The notes under the pieces: model-generated
The model's input: the letters and a program-made list of their open reading frames with translations, nothing else
What the model was told of the DNA's origin: nothing
The model's database searches: none
Source: Gymnorhina tibicen
Lineage: Eukaryota; Chordata; Aves; Passeriformes; Artamidae
Reading direction: 5' to 3'
DNA length: 64,000 bases
NCBI GenBank assembly: GCA_013399875.1
Contig: VXAZ01002125.1
Span: 1 to 64,000, forward strand
Program-made: the position numbers and the translations under genes
In this document: one piece after another, positions 27,501 through 39,500 of the stretch
Layout of the letters: each line of letters begins with the position of its first letter
Position numbering within the stretch: the stretch's first letter is position 1

Positions 27501-30500
27501 CACCCTGCTGAGTTGCCTTCACTGAGTTAAAGGAGCTCAATTCCTTTAGTCCTTTCTGTGCAGATGTTTCTAAGTTTCTGTTCTTACACGGTTGTGCTGC
27601 AGTTCCATGATGTTTTATCTAAGGTGTATTTTCATGTAAGAATACCTTGGAAAAGTTAGAGAAGCCTCGCCAAAGTCAGTGTATATCCTGTTTTATCACT
27701 TCCCATTTGTTCACTAGATTTGCTATCCTGTCAAAGGAAACTAGGTTACTCTGATCAGGACTGACCAACTATTATAAAGATGTTACTTTCTAGGTGCTTG
27801 CAAATTAATTGCTTAACAATTACAACTTACTTTGGAATCTTTGGCAGGAGCTTAAGTTAAAGTCTAAGTTATTACCTAAAGTTTTTAAGGTTTGGGTTTT
27901 TCTTTACCTATTTTGAAGTTTAGGTATTGGTTGTGTTTTCCTTCTCTAGTTTTCTTGAGATTTTTCTCGATTTCCTTAAACATTTTAGGATTGTCAGTAG
28001 AAGTTCAGAGTTTTCCAGCTACTGTGCTAAGTGCTCTGAAGTGAAATAGTTTCCAATACTGTAATTTGTCTGTAATCTTATTATTGTTACACTTTGCTCT
28101 CGATGATTCCTGTCTTGTTAAGACTTACTTAGCTAAGGATCTCATTTACAAGTAATATTTTCTGGTGCACATTTTAGCAAAGATGCTTTACTTCTCAGTA
28201 TTGTTTTTGTTTATGCTCTTGTATTTAATAGTGGATCGTTCCTTTCCATCGAAACATTTGTAAAAATGCCTTTGAGTCTGATTTTTGCTCTTGTGCTTAT
28301 TCTGTTCCAGAAGTATAAATTGGGGATCTCTTCAGGTGCTGTACTATAGAAACGTATTCTTGGGTTGCACTCTCATAGAACTGCACACTTCAGTTGTCGT
28401 TCTGTCATCCCACTGCTTTGCAGCAAACCTGACAGCTGTTTAGTCCTTTACATTAGCTTCGGCAGATGACTTTGGTTTTTTTGCCTGAGTGACCTTCTCT
28501 GGTCAGACCTGTCTCCGTGAGGATTCACACAAGCACCAGTATTGGTACAAAAGTCAGGGAAAAGACTTAGGATACACTTGCCCGGATAAGCTTAATTTGC
28601 TACAAAGGTGTTCCTGCAGATAGTATCTGGTCAAAACAATTGTAGTTTGCTACCAAAGAGGGAAGGATGTACTAAAGGAAGTGGCAGGGAAGGGAATAAC
28701 ACAACAGTTGGAATGCTTGAATAAATAATGAACAACTTTCAGCTCTATGTGAGAGGGCTTTTGTGCCTTATTGGGTTTTTTCCATGTCTTCTAATTCTGA
28801 ACTCAGGATTTTGTAACTCTAGCTAAAAATAATAGAAATCAACCTCTCTTGCTTCTTTGCATCCTTACTCTAGCCTGGAGTATTCTTTTATATGTTAAAT
28901 AAACTGGATGCAATGGGGTTTAACCTCAGGTTTAATTTCAGAATTACTTCACTAAAATGTTTTGAGGACTGTTAGTGATAACGCTGAGGAAACAGCTCTA
29001 CTGATGAAATAGTACCAACCATTCAAACTAACCATTAGCCTGCTTTCTAGTCCCTTTCAGATGCTCTGATTTCACTCCAGATGGTCTATCCTCGACGAAA
29101 TCTCTCTGCTGACCAGTGGAGAAATGCACAGCTACTGAGCCTCATCAGTGCCCCCAGTACAATGCTTAATCCTGCACAGTCTGACACAGTATGGTCTTTT
29201 AATTTACATTATATGATAGAGTTAAGTAAGGTTTTCTGTAACATAGTTGCCTGTTGGATTACCTCTGTGTGACTTTTAATCAGAGAAGTAAAAAGGCTGA
29301 CTAGTACGGGGGAAAAGTTCTCTCATTAAGTAAAGCTTCTTTTACGTTAACTCATGCCTTCAGTTTCAGTATTTGTTGACCAAAAGATGAAGGGAAGTAA
29401 TGTTGACTTCTGCAGTCATAGAGGGAAGGAATTCTGTGTACCCTCTCAGGTGTTTGTGAGCCAGGAAACTGGAAATCAGAACTGGTCCTTCCTTTAAAAT
29501 TTTTGTTTGCATTTGCTGCCTGAGTTGTGATATGAATGGTTATCTTTCTGCAAAAAATTGAAGCTTTAACGACTGTCAAGTCGTGATTACTATCCATCAA
29601 AAGCTTTTAGTTCTTAAATATTGTTAAGTACAATGTTTATTGAAAATAAATACTTGTCAAAATTTGTTCAAGGTGTTGGAGGGTATGGAAGCTCACATAA
29701 TATTCTAACCCTCAGTTTCTGAAGCGCTGAAACACTGAATCACTGTTAGCGGTCAGCAGCCTTCTATGATTCATCAGCATTTAAGGCTTTGTTTGTCCCT
29801 TCTTGCTAAGAAGTACTTATAATTAGTGTGCTACAAATTACTGTTTTTTTAACAGATGCCGTGTGAATACCTATCTCTGGATGCAATGGAAAAATGGATA
29901 ATTTGTGAGTAAAATATTCTGAAATGGCTCATGGTTGTATTAAAAGATTGGTTACCATTTAAAAGACTACTTTCTGTACTGTACAATACCTGTTGTATTC
30001 AAATAAGATTCTGGAGGACTTGATTAAATCTCATTTGTACGTACATGCAGTGAAGCTAGAATTCAGCGTGTGCTGCTGGAATAGAGTTTGTCATCAGTTT
30101 GTTCCAGACTTTGACTGGAAGTGAGGGCTTTAGTTATTCTGATGAAAATAGTCTAGTAGTATCAGCACGAAGTAATTAATTTTACAAAAATATTGCAAAA
30201 ATACCTCCATTAGAAATGGGGAGGTATTTTTTATGTATTAGAAAATGTTATCCATTAAAGAGTTTATTAATGATCTATGCAAAGTATTAAGACAAAATAC
30301 ATAATAATCTCACTGTTCTCTTACTGTCTTTGTGCATCTGGTTTGTGACGTACATCAATGTGAACTTTTGAAGTTGGATTTATTTTGTGCCATGGAATCC
30401 TAAATAGTGATGCTACAGCTTTGAATCTTTGGAAACTTGCACTTCAAAGCAGCTCTTGCTTGGCTCTGTTTCGAGATGAAGTGTTCCATATTCACAAAGC

Positions 30501-33500
30501 TGCAGAAGATTTGTTTGTAAACATAAGAGGGTAAGTTTTTGTTCTCCTTTCAGAATCTCTGCTAAAAACACCATATTTCTTGAAGAACTGTTTTAAACAG
30601 GTTACTTCTGCTTCATGCAAGTTCTGCTTCAGTACACAAACCTTTTTGCCTGGTATCTTGACTATTTCTTTAATGTGTAAGTTTTAGGGGTCTGATTTCA
30701 TAACCACCACACCTTTTTATATCTCAGTTCTGAAAGCCTGGTGAATCAGTCTCTAAAATGGCAAGTCTCTAATATTAATGATCTCGCCCACAAATCTGAA
30801 GGGAAATGATGTTACGAATCTAGAGTTTGCTTGAAAAATTACATCTTGCTGCCACTGTTTCTGCAGTACAATATAAGAAAACTCAGAAATGAAGTTAAGA
30901 CCTCTACCAGCAAACACCAGGAGCACTTTAGTAGAAGTAGTTTTGGTTTGGGTATCCAGTTTCGGCATTTAGCTCTGCTCAGGAGCTGGTGTGAGTTTTC
31001 TGCTGAATCCTGCTTGCTATAACATTGTAGATCCTCTCAAGTCCCACTCAGCTCTTGCTAAAATGTGCTACTGATTCTTGTACCATGTCTGATTGGTTTT
31101 CACTTGTAGCTACAACAAGCGTATTAACGACATCAGAGAGTGCAAAGAAGCTGCTGTTTCACATGCGTAAGTGTCTTAAAAAGTTCTTCTGATAGATTTT
31201 AAGATTGGTTTTCTTAAAACAAAATTATAAAGATTGTACAAACAGAATTTGCAAATGCTGAGTTAGTCATGCGTTTTCAAATGAGACCATGTAGCGATTG
31301 TTCTTTTAAATCTGGATTTGCTTAACGTCATTACCAATATAACTTCCCAAGTTTTAGATTATTTTTCACATTATCAGGATGGATATTCTTTAGTTACGTT
31401 TTTTCTGATTACAAAATGTGAATGCAGATTAAATAGCAATGTTTTAAAGTAGTCAAATGCATATCACAGAGGGGGGCAGAGAACTTGGGGTTTAAATTTA
31501 ATGATGCTTCAAGAATATACGGTGTTGGTGATGAGGATGCCAATTTTTTGAACCTCATTCTTCAAAATTCTAAACTTTTGAAGTTGGTATAATATAATCT
31601 GCTTATGCTTGGTCTTAAATGCTTTTGAAAGCTTGGTCTTAAATGCTTTTGAAAATCAAATGTTCTGTGACTAGCACAGTGGATAATGTATGTTCTTTTG
31701 ATGCAGCGGTTCAATGCATAGAGAGAGACGCAAGTTTTTACGTTCTGCACTCAAAGAACTAGCCACTGTCCTGTCTGATCAGCCAGGCCTGTTGGGTCCC
31801 AAGGTAATGATGGCTCTTATGGTTTGCATTTGTGCAATCTTCCAGTGTGTTTCTCAATGGTAAATCCAATATTTATTTTCTTTGGGGGGAAAAGACTCCT
31901 CGCTTCACTCTGAGAAAACCTACTTAGTTTTTTTAATTCTTGGGTTTTAGAGACTAGTTGCATCTTGAGTGCATAAACTATCCAGCTGTTGTGTATATTG
32001 ATAAGCTTGTGAACAACTTTTGTTTTTCAGGCACTTTTTGTATTTATGGCATTATCCTTTGCTCGTGATGAAATTATTTGGCTTCTTCGTCATGCAGATA
32101 ATATGCCAAAAAAGAGCGCAGATGATTTCATAGATAAGTATGTTCATTTTTAATGCAATACCTTCAGTACTGGAATTTCACAGACAGAATAAATTTGAAG
32201 GCAATGGAATCTCAGGAACGATTGGCTATATGGAGCAGCTGGGAATGTTCAGAAAATTTTTACTTGGGAATATTAAGTGTCCCATCAAAACAGAAAACTA
32301 GAAATACTGTCCTAGAAATTGGAGCACATCAGTGAAAATTCATTTATAAAATAAAAATATTCTATATAAGTTTTGATTTTTTTAACTTTAACTTTTTTTG
32401 ATTTTTTTAACTTTTTAACTTAACTAACTGAATAGGCAAAAATAAAGCTTTTTCATGGGTCTTCACTGATTTTGCATTGATCAAATCAATGAAGGAGGCA
32501 AGAAAACTTTCAAAAAGCTTTATTTGTTGATTTGTAGAATGTCTCTTACAGCAAAACTGTCTTTTAAATCAGCTAAGCTTTATTTATGTAATATGGCATT
32601 AGTGTCGCCATAAACAGATGGTAAAAATGAGAAATATGATTACAAGATCTTACATGTGTGGATAGGCAGGAGACTTCTCAAGAGTACTGAACACAAGGTT
32701 GAACTGAAAGACTGCAGGAATTTAAACAAGTAACAATCACAAGACCATTTATAGAGCTGGAGTGGGAAAATCTTGGGTTCTCTCCACTGGATTGAGTTGC
32801 TAAGGAAAGATGGAGGTTCCAGAGCCTCTCTGAAACCATCTTAACCATCCTCATGGCTTGAAAAAAAACCAGAAGAGCAGTTATTAAACTTGTATTTTTC
32901 AGGTTTAACCACTTTTTGAGAAAAACGTTTTTTCAAATTGAGCTGTACAGAAGGCCTTCGTATTCAAAAAAAGAACTGAATAGTTATGCAAACCTTTGAG
33001 GATTACTATAATGATATCCTGCTAACTTATGTCCTGTTGAGTGGATTTTATCTTGCAGAGAAAATTACCTATGTAAGCTCCTTTTAGAACATTAACAAAT
33101 ATTTTCATACAGAAATTACCTATTGATAATTGTTTTAAAAGCAAGGTGTAGGAGGAGATCTCCGTGAGAAGCATCCCACTGATAGAAATTGGTTTTAATA
33201 TTTTGAGTGATATTTGTAAGCTTTTCCTTGTCTTTTTGCCTAGGCACATAGCTGAGCTAATATTCTACATGGAGGAGCTCAGGGCACATGTGCGAAAATA
33301 CGGACCAGTGATGCAGAGGTACTATGTACAGTATCTCTCTGGCTTTGATGCGGTGGTCTTAAATGAGCTCGTGCAGGTATGGCAACATCATGGTTCTCGG
33401 TTCTCAAATGCAAATTTCAACAAGGGCTTTTTGTCCAAAATGACTTCGTAAAAGGCATCCCAGTTTGTGAATTTTGATGAGCTTTATGGAATAAGACAAA

Positions 33501-36500
33501 TTAACTTATTGTTTAATTCGGGGATTTAAAGCTGTACTTTTGGTTTCTATATAGAATCAGAGCATATCCTGAGTTGGAAGGGACCCACGAGGCTCATCAA
33601 AGTCCAATTCCTGGCCCTGCACAGGACACCTCAGCAGTCCCACCATGTGCCTGAGTGTTGTCCACATAATCCTTGAGCTCTGGCAGCCTTCAGGCTGTGA
33701 CTCAAGCCCCAGGAATCCTGCTCAGTGCCTGACCACCCTCTGGGGGAGGAAGCTTTTCCTAATATCCAACCTAAACCTCCCCTGACACAGCTTCATACCA
33801 TTATGGGTGGTATGAATTCATATACTTCAGTATTCATATATGAATATTATGAAGCACTGTTATATGTAGATACAGTGAAACAGGTACTGTCACTGAAGGA
33901 GTGTAGAAACCTTTTCTTCTTTAGCCCAACCAAAAAATGATGAACTTTCCTAAGTGCTTTGGTTTTATTCCCTAGTGACCCCACTAGATGGAGCCCAAAC
34001 TGAAACGAGGGGGAAAAATGGGCTTGAATTTTAGTTGTCATTAATTCATAACAGCCATCAAGCACCAGATTATACAACTGATTGAGTGGTAATTTGGATT
34101 TTCTCAGCCTTTAGGTTTCAATGTCAGTTATTGCTGGAATTATGAGAAACTCCTGCATTGCATTATTTAACATAAATGTGATCCTATTAGTGGCTAAAAC
34201 TAAAAAGATTTATGTTGCATTTTGTAAAATTTGAACGTTTAGTAAAAAAATTATGAATTTTTTGTAAAAAAAAAATTTGAGAGAGGGGTTTTTTGGACGC
34301 AAAGTGATGCTGATGTGGGCTCCATTATATCCTGCCATAGCCAGGTTTTCTTTGCGGACAGGACAGAAAATATAGCATGGCTACATTTACTGACAGATTT
34401 TCCCATTTTGAGCTGATGTTGATTTGGAAGCAATCTTTTCTAGGTATTTGTCATTAACCAGTGAATTAAAATGTGAAAGCTATTAAATAGCACTATTTGA
34501 AATATTCCATCGGTTAAGTTACCTCGTGTAGGTTTCTGAGCATTTCAGAGTATAGCTGATAAATGGGGCATGGGTATTGACATTGTTTCATAAACCAAGT
34601 TTAAAGTAATAATAATAATAATAACAACAACATTTATTTTAGAATCTTTCAGTGTGCCCAGAGGATGAATCAATCATCATGTCCTCTTTTGTAAACACAA
34701 TGACTTCACTAAGTGTGAAACAAGGTAAGTTTAAATGATCTTGGAAAATTGGTAACAGACCAGCAGATTCCTCTGAAGTTTCCTCACTTTTGTTTCCTGT
34801 AATCAGTAGAAGCAGATAAACTGCAGTTGTTCCTTAGTTTCTCTTTCATTTTTGTATCTGCTTCTTGTGGTGTGTCCCTTTTCCAAAGAATGCTATTGGG
34901 TAGTAATCCTACCTTTTAATATAGAAAACATTACACATATTTTCATCTAGATATTTTAATTTCTTTGCTGCAACTGCGCTGGATCAAAATTCTCGGTAAA
35001 AATGTGAAGTTCATTACCCAAATAGTTCTTTACTACTTCGGGGTTCTTAGAAGGTCTGATACACTATATCTGAATTTGTTACTGTTTTCTAAGGGTTTTC
35101 TGTTCTGTATTTTTCCCTGATACAGTTGAAGATGGAGAGGTATTTGACTTCAGAGGAATGAGATTAGATTGGTTTAGATTGCAGGTAAGAATTGGTCAAT
35201 ATGCATGACATTTCAACTAATTTAAAACCAAAATATTTCATAGATTACTACTGTTCTAGTTTACTCTCACACTGCAAGTGGGTGACAGGCTATCTAAAAA
35301 TAACCTACTCTTAAAGTCAAACAAATACTTTAACAGATCATTTGCTATGTTTTGATATAACTTCGTCTGCTTTGGGTACTTTTTGCAAATCATCCCTTGG
35401 GGTGTTTATAACAGTTCAGAAATAGAATGTGTTGAAGCTGAGCCGTTTGGTGGGTGTGCAGAGTGTGATTCAGCCTGCCTAAGATGGTAAGGGAGAGCTT
35501 ACAAGTTTTGTTTTGTCAATACATTTGTTCTGCAGTTTATCTGTGAATTACTGTCGTATTCAATGGATGTTTAGAGACTTCACTGAAAGGCAGTTTGCTT
35601 TTTTTAAGCTCTAGTGGAAAAAGAAGAATCCCTGCATGGTCTTTAAATACACAGGTGTCCTGTGCGAAGTGCAAACAGTATTTAATATTGGTATTGAGCA
35701 ATAACAAAGGAATTTGCAAAAAAAGCAGCTGCAGATATAACATATAAATTGTATTGTGTCTTTCCAGGCCTACACCAGTGTTTCTAAAGCTTCGCTTGGT
35801 CTTGCGGACCACAGAGAACTAGGAAAAATGATGAACACAATCATTTTCCACACAAAAATGGTAGATTCTTTGGTGGAGATGCTGGTTGAAACCTCAGATC
35901 TTTCTATCTTTTGGTATGCTACTAACCTGACTGTGCAAGTTTTTTATTATTTATTGTTTTGCTTGTCCTAGCAAGTGTAATTTTTAAATAGCACACTTCA
36001 TAGTGTCTTGGGGATGGTATATTATCCCATACCATTTTTGGGGATTTTGATCTGTTTTGTTTTGTTTGTGCCCAGGGTGGCTGCTGTCCGTGCCCCACCC
36101 CGTATCCTCCCTGGTATGGAATAAGGGATGGAATGTCTTGGGGATGGTTTATTATCCCATACCATTTTTGGGGTTTTGATCTGTTTTATTTTGATTTGTG
36201 CCCAGGGGTGGCAGCTGTCCCCACCCCATCCCCATCCTCCCTGGCTCCGGGGCTATGGTAATGTTTGGGAGCCAAACCAGGGTTCCCGGAGGGAGTTGGT
36301 GGCAGGGCGAGCAGCAGCCCCTCTCTTCTGGTGCAGGCGGTTCGACTGGACACATGCAGCTGGTATCTCGGACCAGGGGTCCTGCTGTTTCTGTGGGTTT
36401 TGCCTGCTTCTTTTTGGTTTTTTTTCTTTTTTTGGCACTGTGACTGAGCTTGTGGGCTTGGCTTCTTTTGCTGCTCTGCTGTCGGGAAGCCCAGATCCAG

Positions 36501-39500
36501 TGCCCCCAGGACCTGGGAACACCCTCATTTTCCCGCCGGGGGGCTGCCCCCCTCCTCTCCTCCCGAACACCCTCTGCACAGCTCGGGGAGGATGGGGGGT
36601 GGGGCACAGACAGCAGCCACCCTGGGCACAAACAAAACAAAACAGATCAAAATCCCCAAAAATGGTGTGGGATAATATACCATCCCCAAGACACGTAGGA
36701 AGATAGGCCAGTGGAAGAATCAATTGGAATTTCTGGTTTCTAGCAGAATTAGTTTGAAAAAGGTATTTATGAACATCTGTCAGAGAGATTCTCCAAGCAG
36801 TCATGTAATTGATCAGGAATCATTTGCAGATTCTTCCTTAATACTTTTTTGCAAAACGTGCAAGTTTTTGCAGTCCTTATGTGGCAAATGTCAGAATAAA
36901 AATATGATGATGATTATAATAGTGTAAAATAGATGCACAAATAAAATGCATAAGAAGTGAATGCAGAAAACAAACAAAAATTATGAAAGCATGGGGCAGT
37001 TTTGGGTACAACTACAAATCTGATGCTAATCGCATTTGATTTGTGTGAAGTAAACCTTATTTGCAGAAAAATATATATATTGCATTTAAATGTCTGATTA
37101 ATAACTGGTTAATTCTGTTCAGTTTTTATAGTCGTGCTTTTGAGAAGATGTTTCAGCAGTGCTTGGAGCTTCCCTCTCAATCAAGATACTCAATTGCATT
37201 CCCACTGCTTTGTACTCACTTTATGAGCTGTACCCATGAACTATGCCCTGAAGAGGTAATTTTTAAATTTTAGTTATTTTCACTCTTACTCAATGTAAAG
37301 TGAACTAGAGCTGAACACTGCAAGAAGGTGTTTATTATGGCAATTTAAGATTTGAGGGAGGAGCTAAAAATGTAAAAATGGAAGTAAAGCAAGTAGATAC
37401 CTTGTTACATGACTCTTAATGCATAAATCTCTAAATCCTTTTCTGAAGTGAGAAAGCATTTTAATCTTTGCTTTAAAGAGAGATTAGCTAAGGTACAAAA
37501 ATTAGATTACTTTTCAGGCTTAGATGCTAATAAATCCCATATGCCTGTTGAAACTTAGAAGCAACAGTTTTCCTGTCAAATGGTTCATAAACTCATAGTT
37601 AGGAGAAGGAAATAGGAAGTTAGGGGTTCTGTATGGCTTGTTACAGTTTTCTTCAGTAAGAAAAAAAAAGTGATACACAGTATAATGCAAGCATTTGCTT
37701 TGGTCAGAACTGGGTAATGGAAACCCTGTTGGTTAGAGTTAGAAATTAAAAAATACAGTGTTGCTTGAAGAAATGGACCCTTTGTTAAAGGAAGCAGTTT
37801 GAATCTGAGGAAATCCTTTCTATTTTTGTTGTAATGGCTTAAATCCTTTAGTACATTTCCTGTACGCGCATCGACTTTGGAATTAGTCTGGGAGTTAACT
37901 TGGCCATATTTATGTAGTGCTCATGCAAATGTGTTTTCATTCTTAACAGTGCTCATCTGAAACAATTAGTTGAATAAGATTTATTGTAATATACACGATA
38001 TGGGGTATTCTTATTTAAACATAGAATTCTTTTCTGCTAAAGTTCATTACAATATAAATTTATGTAGTTATTTTCCTTGTATGCTTTACTTTAAATAGCT
38101 GCTAATGCTATTTATACTAGACAAGCACTAAAAAGTTTCCAGGAAACCTTAACCCTTCAGGACAAGAGACATCTTTGAGAACAATTATAGTAACAGTAAG
38201 GAATCAGTAGCCAAAGTCCACTGGACACTAGTTACTGTGCATTCAGTTGCAGCAAGCACATTTTGTCACAGCCAGCAGAACTTGAAATTCAGTTTCTGAA
38301 TTGTATGCCTTGGTAACTATTATCATTTTGGAAAAATAATCTTTGCTGTGCTGTGTACAGTGTGTCGTAGTGTGGCTGATAGAAAGGAAACATCAGTGGT
38401 GAAAGGAGGATTTCAGCAAGACAGAGACTGCTTGTGCAGATCCAGTGACAAAGGAACAGAATCCAGAAATTAATGCAGCAGGGCTTTATTATTGACTTTT
38501 TCAGTGGTCTGAAGGACACTGCTTTCTCTGTAGCTTGAGTTGCATGCTCTTTTTCCCCTAGACTTAGTATTGGCACAAATTAATGAAGAGGACATTCACA
38601 GAAACCTTGGAATATTGGACACATTGAAGTAGATTTGCTCCAAAATGAAATGTGAAAACCTACTTCTTCAAAAAACTTTTTTTGCCTCTTTCTACAGAAA
38701 ATATTCTTAATGGTGACTTTGAAAATTTCATGGTTCAAATTGCTTCCAAAAATAAAAAAATAGCCTGGAGTCAAGATTACTGACGAGTAATTAATTTATT
38801 ATTTCCCATATCCTAGTTATATGATTAGTGAACTGTTCTCTGCAGTACTGTAGTACTGATGGGAAACTGAAAATCCTGCTTCCTTTTCTCACTTTTTAAT
38901 AGCGACATCATATTGGAGATCGTAGTCTTTCCTTGTGTAACATGTTCTTGGATGAAATGGCTAAGCAGGCTCGAAATCTTATCACAGACATTTGCACAGA
39001 ACAATGTACACTGAGTGATCAGGTGAGTGTGGTTGTGTCTATTTTAATTTTCCTTTGAGATTTTCTCCGTTCAACTTTCTGGATTTTTATGGTTCTATTT
39101 CCTGTTCACTTTTTTTCTCTCTGTTTTGGGTAAGCTTTCTGTTTGTAAAATTGAAGGTGATTTGAGCAAGAATTTTTAATACTAGAATTGTGTCAAAGGA
39201 AGAATGTGTTATTTATGTGATGAAGTGTGCTAAAAAAGTTGGATTTTAATTTGGAGGGGTTATTTCTTTTTGTTTATTAGTTGTTGCCAAAACATTGTGC
39301 CAAAACCATCAGTCAGGCAGTGAACAAGAAGTCAAAAAAACAGACTGGAAAGAAAGGAGAACCTGAAAGGGAGAAACCAGGAGTAGAAAGCATGAGGAAA
39401 AACAGATTGGTTGTGACAAAGTAAGCTGCTTCTACTGTTCCGTTCACCTTGAATCCCAAGTCAAAATGTGTTTTTACATATTGAATGCTTCTTGCTTAAT

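Larger units (their letters stand above)
29189..33243 (+). other. NCKAP1: NCKAP1 introns 7-12 (between exons 8-12)
   Basis: Six introns of 227-1,106 nt. Notable only for the hairpin in intron 8 (30197-30231), the 24-bp tandem duplication in intron 10 (31607-31654) and a T-rich degenerate repeat in intron 12 (about 32370-32425). Confidence 0.75.
36003..36694. mobile_element. GC-rich foldback element with long terminal inverted repeats (intron 16)
   Basis: The left arm 36003-36114 (starting GTGTCTTGGGGATGG) is the near-exact reverse complement of the right arm 36583-36694 (ending CCATCCCCAAGACAC); only two mismatches were seen in the outer 98 bp. The left arm is followed by a second, more diverged direct copy at 36133-36243. 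The core, about 36244-36582, is GC-rich and has no protein I recognise. No clear target-site duplication: the flanks are CTTCATA and GTAGGAA. It could be a non-autonomous DNA transposon or a satellite-derived insert; the family is unknown to me. Confidence 0.75.

Noticed and set aside
36128..36804. Several open frames of 160-190 codons on both strands in intron 16
   Set aside because: They come from the stop-poor, GC-rich foldback element and its inverted arms; none resembles a transposase or another protein.
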